Below are positions 24,856-33,848 of a stretch of 64,000 nt of DNA, piece after piece. Position 1 is the stretch's first letter. Each line of letters begins with the position of its first letter. The stretch comes from Pseudocercospora fijiensis CIRAD86. Its lineage: Eukaryota > Ascomycota > Dothideomycetes > Mycosphaerellales > Mycosphaerellaceae. A program made the position numbers and the translations under genes. The notes below the pieces were generated by a model. That model did no database searches, was not told the DNA's origin, and saw only the letters and a list, made by a program, of their open reading frames with translations. The DNA lies in the NCBI RefSeq assembly GCF_000340215.1, contig NW_006921535.1:3520596-3584595 (forward strand), in the 5' to 3' direction.

Positions 24856-25052
24856 TTTATCGTGAACCAGGATTTCCATACCGGGCAGCCATCCTGGTTC
24901 ACGGTACAAGGATAGCCATAAACAAGAGTAACCCTCGGCTCTTCTCGAAGCACGGATCATCTACACAGCATATCACGCTGCGTGGTACTCTCAGACAAAG
25001 CACTCCGCAAACTCCACATGACAATCAGACCCACCATCGTCACGCTAGGAAT

Positions 25053-26240
25053 ATGTCACCGACGTTTCTCACTCTCCCTCGCGAGCTGCGCGACCGAATC
25101 TATGACTACGTCTGGTCAGACACCAGCTCAGTCTGGCTCAGATACGCGAGTTTCAAAGATGAGCTCTGTTTCGAAGCTCACGATCTTCGTTTTCCGGAGC
25201 AAGTGGTCAAACGCTATCCTCCTCCAGGCTACACGGCACCAGAGCCCACTGCAGCCAGGAAAGATTCGCTAGCAGACGATGTTGCATCTGCTCCAGCCGC
25301 GGCAAGCCCGGAGAAAGAAGCATGTCCGCAATCTTCCCGTCGCGACAACAACACCATCGAATTCGATCTCGAAGCCTTCTTAGACGAATGGTCTGAGTGT
25401 GATGACGAGGACGATAGCTCAGATGAGGAAGATGAAAACGAGGCTGGGGGCAAGAACGAGCAGCAGCTGAAACGTCAGTTCAACCTCGAGTCTTGGCTTC
25501 CACTTCCCACCAGTCTGTTCACCGTCAACCGACAGCTTCGCAACGAGACCTTGCAGTTCTTCTTCTCCACGCGCAACATAATTCTCGACGCCGATGGAGT
25601 GGCCTCTATTCGCTTTCTCTGGCAACTCCCGACGATCGTTCGCGAAGCCATCACAACAATCTCACTTGGCAGTTTCGCATTGCAGACTGACGACAAGTAC
25701 AGCAGCGCAGCCTGGTTCGGGGTTGCCGAAGAGCCTGAGTACCGAGACGCTTCTGGCCTCACACTGATCACACCTTTCGCCGCCTTCCTCGCCTCTCACC
25801 TACCAAAACTCAATCACATCAATCTCTACCTCCCATACTCCGGCACAGAAGACTGGTACCCAACCCTCGCACCGATCGAATTATCCCTCCTCCTCAAATT
25901 CCACCGCATCAAATCCCTCAACTTCATCTTCATGGGCGAAGACGTAGTCAAAACGCTTCGAAACGGGAAACTGAGGAGTCGAGAATGTTACGAAAAATTA
26001 ATGGGAGGTTTCAAAGACTGTGAGAGACTTGCGGAGCATGAGTTTGAATTGGAACATCCGGCGCCCGAGATGAGGAGTTTTGATAAGAAGTCGCATGGGA
26101 AGATGATGGAGTATGTCAAGACGAGACATGAGTATGTTGAGGGGAATCGAAGGGAGTTTCCGTGGAAGTGGGCGCGGCGGGACGTTGAGATGGGGAGTGA
26201 TGGGAATGTGCAGGCTGTGGTGAGGTGTTGGGTTGAGTGA
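25053..26240 (+). CDS. F-box-like hypothetical protein
   Basis: Single exon, 395 aa. The N-terminus TFLTLPRELRDRIYDYVW is the short F-box-like helix found in a very large family of Pezizomycotina proteins of unknown role. Some may act as substrate adaptors of SCF ubiquitin ligases. An acidic stretch (about 115-135, ECDDEDDSSDEEDE) splits the domain. The rest (SLFTVNRQLRNETLQFFF, then LNHINLYLPYSG) matches the usual pattern of these proteins, in which the second part reports a named 'old measurement' motif N-R-Q-L-R-x-E. No target is predictable. The ATG at 25053 directly precedes the F-box-like helix. Confidence 0.8.
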   Translation: MSPTFLTLPRELRDRIYDYVWSDTSSVWLRYASFKDELCFEAHDLRFPEQVVKRYPPPGYTAPEPTAARKDSLADDVASAPAAASPEKEACPQSSRRDNNTIEFDLEAFLDEWSECDDEDDSSDEEDENEAGGKNEQQLKRQFNLESWLPLPTSLFTVNRQLRNETLQFFFSTRNIILDADGVASIRFLWQLPTIVREAITTISLGSFALQTDDKYSSAAWFGVAEEPEYRDASGLTLITPFAAFLASHLPKLNHINLYLPYSGTEDWYPTLAPIELSLLLKFHRIKSLNFIFMGEDVVKTLRNGKLRSRECYEKLMGGFKDCERLAEHEFELEHPAPEMRSFDKKSHGKMMEYVKTRHEYVEGNRREFPWKWARRDVEMGSDGNVQAVVRCWVE

Positions 26241-26778
26241 TGGGGGGAAGTTGAAGGCATTACTGTGCGGCACGATGTATGTGATCACGTACTTGCAAGT
26301 ATTACTGATATCCTCCTACCTTCATTAATTAAACGTTTAGCCTGTATCTTGTCATTCATACCAAGTCCCCCGGCTTATCATCAGACTTGTCATTCGGAGC
26401 ACTGAGCACAGATTCCAACGTTTCGGCTGCGATGATGAGAAAGGACGCTTTCACTCAAGCCGGAACTCGTTCGCGGCTTCGATCTCGACCGATTGTTGTA
26501 AGAAAGCTGTACATGACAAGAAGAGGAGCTTTGTTGTGATCATGTCTTGGACTGTTTGGCAGATGGTGTATGCTGTCTCTATGCAATCTCGGTTGTCGTA
26601 TTGCAATCTTTGCTTACAATGTCTAGGAGCTTGTAAGAGCTTCTCGTCACCGGCAAAGCCGTCAATTTATGGCGTTGCTCACATTTTCATGTGATAGCAG
26701 GGAAATGAAGATGGTTCAGTGTGAAGCATGTGAGCCAAGCGGCCTTCACTTGTTCGTCTCATAATGTCCTTATATCAA
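26241..26778. other. intergenic region between convergent genes
   Basis: 3' flanks of the F-box-like gene and of ILV3. Nothing further seen. Confidence 0.5.
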
Positions 26779-28596
26779 TTACCACGCAAACACATCAGTC
26801 ATAGCTCCCTGACTAGCATCCCCCACAAGTCTCGCATACTTCGCCAACGTCCCTCTCGTCACCGGCATACGAGGAGGTTTCCAAGCCGCAAGTCTAGCTT
26901 TGATCTCAGCATCATCTACATCCATCGTAATCTGATTCTTCTCGGCATCGATTGTAATAATATCGCCATCTTGTACCACAGCAATTGGCCCGCCAACAGC
27001 CGCCTCAGGAGAGATATGTCCGACGATGAAACCATGCGATGCACCAGAATATCGTCCATCAGTGATGAGGCTCACGTTCTTTAGTCCGGCTCCCATAATG
27101 GCAGCGCTGGCTTTTAGCTGTTCGGGCATACCCGGTCCACCTTTGGGACCTTCGTAGCGGACGACGAGGACGAGATTCTCTCCATGAGGAATTTGGCCCT
27201 TGTTCAGGGCTTCGTTCAGTTCGAATTCCTTATTGAAGACGCGGGCTTTGCCTGTGAACTTCATGCCTTCCTTTCCTGTGATCTTGGCGACGGCGCCGTT
27301 AGGCGCGAGGTTGCCGTACAGAATCTCGAGATGGCCGGTTGCTTTGATCGGCTTGTCAATGGGTTTGATCATTTCTTGGCCTTGTTGAAGTGACGGCCAG
27401 GATTCGACATTCTCCGCCAACGTCTTGCCGGTCACCGTAATTGTCGATCCGTCGAGGAAGCCAGCTGCGATGAGAAGTTTTTGGACCGAAGGGATACCGC
27501 CGATATTGAAAAGGTCGACCATGAGATATTTGCCGGAGGGTGCGATGTCTGCGATGAAGGGAACCTTGTTTGATATTCTTTGAAAATCGTCGAGCGTGAG
27601 CTCCACCTCTGCTGTGCCTGCCATGGCAAGGAGATGCAGCACACCGTTTGTCGATCCACCCAGAGCCATCATCATGACCATGGCGTTCTCAAACGCTTTC
27701 TTAGTCAGACAGTCGCGAGGCTTGATGTCCTTTTCCATACAGATCTTGATTGCCTCGGCAACTTTGTGGCATTCACGCATCTTCTGCGGAGATGTGGCAG
27801 GTGTGGAACTGCTCCCTGGCAGTGAGAGTCCCAGCGTCTCGATCATAGTAGCCATTGTATTTGCAGTATACATTCCACCGCAAGCTCCTGGTGATGGACA
27901 TGCGTGCTTCTCGATATCCGTGAGTAGCTCGTCCTTGGTCTGTGATGGATCGTTAGGATTTTGAAGGCTGTCATAGATGTATGCACCATGTGCTTCAAGA
28001 GCAGTTGCGATGTTGATCGTTTTTTGCTGCAGCGGGCTGTATCCTGGAACCATCGAGCCGCCGTAGATCATGATCGAAGGTCGGTTATGTCTCGCCATGC
28101 CCATGACAACACCAGGCATGTTCTTGTCACATCCAGGTATCGCAATACATGCATCGTGATGTTGTGCGCAGGTGACAGTCTCCACACTGTCTGCGATGAT
28201 TTCTCGCGATTGCAGACTGAATCGCATGCCTTCGCCACCCATTGTGATGCCATCGCTGACGCCGATGGTATTGTATTGCCAAGCCAACATGTCTTGCTTT
28301 TCAATTGCCTTCTTCACCTCTTTGCCAATATCGAGCAGGTGTGTATTGCAAGGGTTACCTTCCCACCATACCGACGCAATGCCAACTTGCGGATAGGTTT
28401 TGAGCACATGTTCGTTGGGCACGCCAGCAGCGTACAACATTGCTTGAGCCGCTGGAAAGTCATGTTCGCGAGTAATCGTCGAGGAGAATTTGTTCAGTTT
28501 AGAGCCAGGTTGCGAGTGCTTGAAGGTCAAATAGCGTGCCTCTTCCGGCTTTGGCGGTTTGCCAGCGAGCTGCTCGTCACGATTCTCCTTCTCCAT
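26779..28596 (-). CDS. ILV3: dihydroxy-acid dehydratase (branched-chain amino acid synthesis)
   Basis: Single exon, 605 aa from the ATG at 28596. It dehydrates 2,3-dihydroxy-isovalerate or -methylvalerate to the keto acids that precede valine and isoleucine; an Fe-S cluster is the cofactor. Cluster-ligand cysteines are visible at about 83 (EGNPCNTH), 156 (IPGCDKNMPG) and in the CPSPGACGGMYTANTMA block. Later motifs include SDGITMGGEGMRFSLQSRE and GRYSGASHGFIVGHISPEA. Most fungal Ilv3 proteins are mitochondrial. Here the N-terminus (MEKENRDEQLAGKPPKPEEA) is acidic and does not look like a presequence, so this may be a cytosolic paralogue or may lack an unrecognised first exon. LEU2, another enzyme of the pathway, lies 27 kb away. 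Confidence 0.92.
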   Translation of the reverse strand: MEKENRDEQLAGKPPKPEEARYLTFKHSQPGSKLNKFSSTITREHDFPAAQAMLYAAGVPNEHVLKTYPQVGIASVWWEGNPCNTHLLDIGKEVKKAIEKQDMLAWQYNTIGVSDGITMGGEGMRFSLQSREIIADSVETVTCAQHHDACIAIPGCDKNMPGVVMGMARHNRPSIMIYGGSMVPGYSPLQQKTINIATALEAHGAYIYDSLQNPNDPSQTKDELLTDIEKHACPSPGACGGMYTANTMATMIETLGLSLPGSSSTPATSPQKMRECHKVAEAIKICMEKDIKPRDCLTKKAFENAMVMMMALGGSTNGVLHLLAMAGTAEVELTLDDFQRISNKVPFIADIAPSGKYLMVDLFNIGGIPSVQKLLIAAGFLDGSTITVTGKTLAENVESWPSLQQGQEMIKPIDKPIKATGHLEILYGNLAPNGAVAKITGKEGMKFTGKARVFNKEFELNEALNKGQIPHGENLVLVVRYEGPKGGPGMPEQLKASAAIMGAGLKNVSLITDGRYSGASHGFIVGHISPEAAVGGPIAVVQDGDIITIDAEKNQITMDVDDAEIKARLAAWKPPRMPVTRGTLAKYARLVGDASQGAMTDVFAW

Positions 28597-28980
28597 TGTG
28601 ATTGATCTCGTCAATGGCTTTTTGACGAAGAGAAATGAAGGAAACTCCTATGAAGCCTCAATGCGGGAAGTCAGCACGTCAACGAATAATACGAAAGGCA
28701 TTATGCGTCAGTGGAAGAGCTCTCCACTGTAACGAGGTCCCCGCAAGCAGGGCAGAATGGGCCGAGACGCGGATCGTGGAGCTGGAGCTGCGAGACCGGA
28801 TGTTGCTGCTCGAGGCAGGTATAGCGAAAAACAATCTGGGTATCATAAGACCATGATAGAATACATCTTGGTGCCCGTTTGCACTGCAGGAGATGGAGAT
28901 GGGGATGGGGCGCCATTTGTGAGCGTCGCTGGAAAATCCAACAGCACAGCACAGCCTGCATCTCACAAGGCGTTACGAGC
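28597..28980. other. intergenic region, ILV3 upstream and ERD2 3' flank
   Basis: About 380 bp. A minus-strand frame here (MIPRLFFAIPASSSNIRSRS, starting near 28851) is free of acidic residues for 55 codons, but I could not join it in frame to ILV3. No Leu3-type CCGG palindrome is visible. Confidence 0.4.
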
Positions 28981-30182
28981 TTACTTGGACCATTCTCCAG
29001 CACTGCTCCCAACGTTATCCCCAGCCTGTGTATTGCCGTCCGGCTTCTTGGAGCCTTGGTCGTTCGCTGGCGCAGGCGGTGGAGGCGCGTCTGCATCTTC
29101 TTCATCCTCATCTTCAAAGTGAGACGGATCGACCATTGGTGCATCCCTGTCGAGGTGCTCTGCCAGAGTGTCGTCGGCGCTCACTGAAATTCCTCTTGCT
29201 CCCCAGCGGTTTCCACTGCTGGGTCTCCCCGCATTCGATGGTCTCACAGTTCCATTTTCCTGATTTGCAAGCGCTTCATCTTCTTCGGCGATATCATCTT
29301 CATCCGTGCTATTTTGGCTGTTGCCCTTTCTCCCGATGAAGCGCTTCACGATAAAGCTCTTGCTCAGGTCATCGCTGTCCACCACTCCGCCGCCTCGTAG
29401 CTTGACGCGTTGGCGCGACCAGTAGACCCATGCAAAATCGATGTACAATGCTGTCTGAACGATGCCAAAAACGACGCTAGTCGGGTCGAAGTAGCCATCA
29501 GTGAAGATGCGCACAATCCAGTTTAGGATGTAGAATGCGCGATAGCTCCCGAGAGTGACGAGGTAGAAGGAGTCGAGCACAGTAGGCACGGAGGTCTGAC
29601 GCAGAAGGAGTAGCTGCGGAAGGACGCATACGGACTCGAGGATGATGCTGAATGTCCACAAGACCTAGAAAGAGATCATATCATCAGCTCCAACACTTCT
29701 CCATATTTTACTACAGACGGGATTCCGCGTCTGTCAAGAAGGCGTGCTGTCCGGGTTGCATATAGTGTTGTAGCAAGCTCCCATCGCAAAGCCATGCCAG
29801 AACTCACCTCCATGACTGATGTCTTCTTCCAGCCTTCAAACAGAAGGCATACCGGCACCGCAGCCACTGTACTGCCTGCAAGACACCAAATAGCGAGCTT
29901 CCACCCGTATTCCTTTTCCCTTGTCCTAGCAAACACACGCATCATCAGGAAGACGATGTATGCAGAGCTGGTGACATAGAATATCTTAAGGACAAAGTTC
30001 CACCAGCTGAACCATGGCGCGACCCAGAACAGGTCGAGGTATCGAGTGAGGAAGACGAGGATGTAGAGTAATTGTGTCAATAGCGACACGCCTTCGGCGG
30101 ACTTGTTGGAGTGCATGGCCCAGATGAGGATGCATTTCGAGGCGGTATGGGAGAGATCGCCAAGAATGCGGAAGATGTTCAT
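28981..30182 (-). CDS. ERD2: ER retention (H/KDEL) receptor ERD2 family, long C-terminal tail
   Basis: Exons 29808-30182 and 28981-29664, 352 aa. The family retrieves escaped ER-lumen proteins from the Golgi by pH-dependent binding of their HDEL/KDEL ends. The seven-span core matches closely: MNIFRILGDLSHTASKCIL, AEGVSLLTQLLYILVFLTRY, then RAFYILNWIVRIFTDGYFDP and VVFGIVQTALYIDFAWVYW. The intron lies exactly before VLWTFSIILESVCVLPQ. Unlike the usual 210-220 aa receptor, about 130 residues follow the last span: acidic, Pro-rich and disordered, including SFIVKRFIGRKGNSQ and a DEDEEDADAPPPPAPA run. The tail would face the cytosol, where COPI and Arf-GAP contacts are made. MNIF was taken as start; two in-frame ATGs lie 5 and 16 codons upstream. 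Confidence 0.9.
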
Positions 30183-30779
30183 GTGAAAGGACGACATGTT
30201 GGACGAGGAGGTGAATGTAGCATCGGACAATATGCCGATGCCGTGATGGTGGTGATGGTGTAATGATATGTATGGGAGGGAGTACAGGTGTTACTCCGGA
30301 CCCCAGTAGTGATGTTGGAGCCGCGCGGATGCATGCAAGGGTCTAAGCCAAGATGGTTCATCTCCTTCATCAGCAAGAACTACCTTACACTCCTCACCAT
30401 ACCATAACGTATTGGCCAGGAGCTTCCTTCTACGAGAAAGTGGCAGTCTATCAGTCGTGAAAATCGAACAGCTCCTTCGCCATGCAATACCTATGTCGCA
30501 AAAATGTAACGAGATACAGTCTGCATCACCTAATCCTCGCTGCGTTACATCAAGCTCGAATAAGGGCTACTTGGGACCTGAAGAAGAAATGACACGATGG
30601 GACTAAGGAAGGAAAGAGGGTGGTTCGGTTGGGTTGTACTCATAATTCGTATTCGTCGTATCCTACACTATGGTACAGTCAAGCATTACGAAGCTTTCTC
30701 TAGGTATCGTCTTCTCCTTTCACTCTCTGTCGTGTACGCATTATCCTCACAAACAATACTCTTCGAACATTTCTCTTGG
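30183..30779. other. intergenic region upstream of ERD2
   Basis: 5' flank of ERD2 and 3' flank of the coiled-coil gene. Nothing else supported. Confidence 0.5.
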
Positions 30780-33422
30780 TCATGGCGTCTGCATTACATC
30801 CCTCCTCGTACGTCTCCAGTTCCCGCTGGCTGTGCGCTTGCACTCACAAAATGCGTCCTTGAGCAGCGTGCTAGGCCCGTCTTTGAACGCGACGCCAACA
30901 GCAATGGCTAATGTCATGCTAAACTTCAGCCATAGCCAGGGTGAATGCTTATATCGATTCGCATGGTGCGCACAGCGCTTAGCTCGGCCGGAAATACTCT
31001 TAGATATGCTGGCTGTGCGCTTCTTTCCCTTACCTGAGATTAAGCTACGATGACGGAAGCTCGCGTTGACTGGTGAGGAGGTTGGCGGAGTCTGGTATGG
31101 CGAGCCAAACGCCATGTCTGATAATTCGGCCGACGAAGAGTCGTCGAGAAGGCTTTGCTCAGACTCCGCCTCACGACAACATGCAGGCTTGGCAAGCAGT
31201 CTCTTCTTAGCCATCGGCCCTAGCAGCACGCCCACAAGCCACCATTGAATATTAAGTAGAGGCCTGGGTATCCACATTCGTCTCTGAGCCGCCTCGATCA
31301 GGTGCTTAGCCAATGCGACAGGAGAGTCAAACATGTCTCCAAAGAAGTGCCGAAGAGAGTCCAATGTTGAAAGTGAGCCAATGGAGTGCACGCCTAAAGA
31401 ATTACTACTGGCGCGACTCAGTAATTTGGAGGGTGGTCCGGTATTTGACGCAGTGGCGACAGCCGTCGATGAGCCCGATACGAATCGTGATGGGGTGGCA
31501 TGCGTGCCATCGTTGGCAGATAATGCCGTGTGGTCTTGTGGTCCCTCCTCTGCGCCCGATACAAATGGACTTGAGTGTAGCACAGTCTTTGCATCTTCGC
31601 TGGAATCTCCCACGGGCGACGATGTGGATTGTTCGAAGCCCGACGAGGCATTCCGCACGGCAGTAAGTTCTTCCATGAGATTTCTGCCAACTGCAGCGCC
31701 TACTGCCGAGCCTAATGAATCGAAATTGCGAGTTGTCGCGTTGGATCCGCCAGATACCGGATACATGTCGAGAGTGCCATCAAGAAGGGCATCGTCATCG
31801 AAGAAATCTTCCTCGATTGGTACCTGCACTTCGTGAGGCGAGTTCACTTCTTGGGTCGTGGTCTGGAAAGCAGCACCGTCTAGGACCTGCGCATCAAGCA
31901 CGCTTTGAAAGTCTGGAAAAGGTGAGCTGCCAAGTCTCGGTCCATTCATCTCGCTAGAAGACCGACGTCGGCTGTATGGCGAAGTGCTGCGGCTTCGCGG
32001 GGAGTACGACGAAGACCAATTTCGTGAGGAGAAGGGATTCTCATCATTGTCGAGAGCTGAGGCAGATGCGGGAATCTGCTCGCGGTGGGAAGTAGACGGC
32101 AGAATCAAAGGTTTCGGTCCTATGCTACCAGCACCGAATCGCCTCATTCGGCGCGTAGGCTTCTTTTGCTGGATGGATGCACTGGCGGTGGCTGAAGAAG
32201 CAGATGCCTCCGTAATCTTCGACCCCTCGTCTGAGGACGCGACATCTGGAGAGAAGCTTAGATTTATGGGCGAGACTGGTACTCCTGGACTAAACCTGGT
32301 CAAAGACGGCGAGGGTGAAGGTGGCCGTGTCTGTGACGGTCGCTCTGGAGACATCAGAAATCCTGCTGTTGGGAAGCGTGGTTGTACCATGGACTGTGGT
32401 CGGGGCGGTCTCGGCCTACCTGGTACTTGTGCATGAAGATCGATCTTCGTTGGCGAGGCTGCAAGTAGTTCGGACATGATTTCGAGCCTCTTCTCGAGGT
32501 TCACATTTGCCGCTTCAACAGAATCCCGACCGTCTCTCGCTGACTGTAGTTGGATTTCGAGCTCGTGCACACGATACGCTCTCTCCTCTACCTCGTCCTC
32601 CAACAGCCGTACTTTTGCTTCCAAGGCGTCTTCAGCATCTTTAGATGCCTGCAATCTTTCTTGGACGCGCTCGTCAAACTCGGCCTCCCAATTGGCGACA
32701 TCTTCAGATAGTCGGTTATTTTCTGCCTTCAAATGACGCATTGCAGCACTCTGCTCGCGGGTGACAGTTGGCGAGGTGGCGGCTTGCAATTGCGCCTGCG
32801 CCGACTGCAGTTCCAATTCCAGATGATCAACATACTTCCTTTTCTCGGCACTTAATGAGCGGCGAAATGACATGGGTGTGCGTTTCGTGCGAACAGTGCG
32901 AATCGGTTTCGGGACAGCACTTGACAGTTCCGGTGACAGATCCAATATCCCGCCAAAAGCCGAATCGTGCTTGCTGCTGTCGGGACTATCGAAGCTGCCA
33001 GAAGTCACGCGAGGACAAACACGTTTCTTCTGCCTGATAGTGCCAGTGCCGGTGCGAGTGCCAGCGCTATTCCCAATCTCTTGCAAGATACCACTAGACA
33101 CGCGTTTGCTGCGGGAGTCTGCAGACCTCCTTCCAGAAGGCGAGACATTTTCGGCATCAGAGGACTGCTGTGTGCCAAGCATTGAGCAGGAGGAAGTCGT
33201 GGAGCATGTCGTCGATGTGGAAGTGACGGCTTTGGGTGTCACCTTCCTGGTGGGCACCGCAGCAGCACGGAAGCCCGCATTGCGTAGCTGCAGTCGACGC
33301 GTGCGTTGCGATCCAGATCCAATCGTTCCAGACCCACTGCCCGACCTTCGACGCGAAGCTGGACTTTCGTGATCGCGTATTCGATGCTCGGGAAAGGCTG
33401 CGTGCAGCGGAGAAGGCGCCAT
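30780..33422 (-). CDS. large coiled-coil protein with C-terminal hydrophobic segment
   Basis: Single exon, 880 aa; ATG at 33422. I do not recognise the family. The N-terminal 190 residues are Ser/Arg-rich and disordered. A heptad-rich coiled coil follows from about 185 to 320 (starting SFRRSLSAEKRKYVDHLELE, with EERAYRVHELEIQLQSARDG). The middle is long, disordered and Ser/Pro-rich with many SP sites (PPSPSPSLTRFSPGVPVSP), suggesting CDK or MAPK phosphorylation. Near 740-770 comes an amphipathic/hydrophobic patch (LLNIQWWLVGVLLGPMAKKR). Close to the end is one membrane-like helix (WLWLKFSMTLAIAVGVAFKD). The plan resembles fungal nuclear-envelope or spindle-pole-associated coiled-coil proteins, but that is a guess. 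Confidence 0.8.
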   Translation of the reverse strand: MAPSPLHAAFPEHRIRDHESPASRRRSGSGSGTIGSGSQRTRRLQLRNAGFRAAAVPTRKVTPKAVTSTSTTCSTTSSCSMLGTQQSSDAENVSPSGRRSADSRSKRVSSGILQEIGNSAGTRTGTGTIRQKKRVCPRVTSGSFDSPDSSKHDSAFGGILDLSPELSSAVPKPIRTVRTKRTPMSFRRSLSAEKRKYVDHLELELQSAQAQLQAATSPTVTREQSAAMRHLKAENNRLSEDVANWEAEFDERVQERLQASKDAEDALEAKVRLLEDEVEERAYRVHELEIQLQSARDGRDSVEAANVNLEKRLEIMSELLAASPTKIDLHAQVPGRPRPPRPQSMVQPRFPTAGFLMSPERPSQTRPPSPSPSLTRFSPGVPVSPINLSFSPDVASSDEGSKITEASASSATASASIQQKKPTRRMRRFGAGSIGPKPLILPSTSHREQIPASASALDNDENPFSSRNWSSSYSPRSRSTSPYSRRRSSSEMNGPRLGSSPFPDFQSVLDAQVLDGAAFQTTTQEVNSPHEVQVPIEEDFFDDDALLDGTLDMYPVSGGSNATTRNFDSLGSAVGAAVGRNLMEELTAVRNASSGFEQSTSSPVGDSSEDAKTVLHSSPFVSGAEEGPQDHTALSANDGTHATPSRFVSGSSTAVATASNTGPPSKLLSRASSNSLGVHSIGSLSTLDSLRHFFGDMFDSPVALAKHLIEAAQRRMWIPRPLLNIQWWLVGVLLGPMAKKRLLAKPACCREAESEQSLLDDSSSAELSDMAFGSPYQTPPTSSPVNASFRHRSLISGKGKKRTASISKSISGRAKRCAHHANRYKHSPWLWLKFSMTLAIAVGVAFKDGPSTLLKDAFCECKRTASGNWRRTRRDVMQTP

Positions 33423-33817
33423 GGGATGTGTTGCACAAATATCGCGTATCGAGGTGTGTTTGCATATGGGAAGCTGTTCAGGTGTATGCCATGACGGAGT
33501 AACGAAGGAAAAGTCGACGATCAGCCGGTTGCTAAGGGCCCCTTTAGCTTAGGTAGAGACGGTGGTCACACCTTCTGGCCGCTTTTTTGAGGCCGTCTTT
33601 TTCTGGTAGGAGCACAGGATGCTTGCGCGATGGGCTGGGTTGGCTGTGGTAATTTGATGCTTGAGCTTGATCCGAGGCCCATGACTGCCGGGACTACCTT
33701 TGTTGACGTTAAACTCATTTGGGGCTGACTTAAGCTTCTTTAGGCTTTGACCCTAGCAACGGCCATCCGAGCCGAGGCAGGCGAAGCAAGGGCGTTTCTT
33801 TCGGGCACTCAGAAATC
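33423..33817. other. intergenic region between coiled-coil gene and TIR element
   Basis: Upstream region of the coiled-coil gene. A GGGCCCCTTTAG motif at about 33537-33548 recurs at about 56911 near another repeat block. Confidence 0.5.
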
Positions 33818-33848
33818 CTGACCACCAAAATCGCCGAGCTGACCACCG
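33818..33848 (+). repeat. left terminal inverted repeat
   Basis: 31 bp starting CTGACCACCAAAATCGCCGA, identical to the reverse complement of 39970-40000. It is not RIP-mutated, unlike the interior. Confidence 0.9.

Noticed and set aside
28679..28855. Acid-free, Arg/Ser-rich minus-strand frame as a mitochondrial presequence exon for ILV3
   Set aside because: Donor GT sites are in phase 1 or 2 while the only usable acceptor before ILV3 needs phase 0, so no in-frame join was found.
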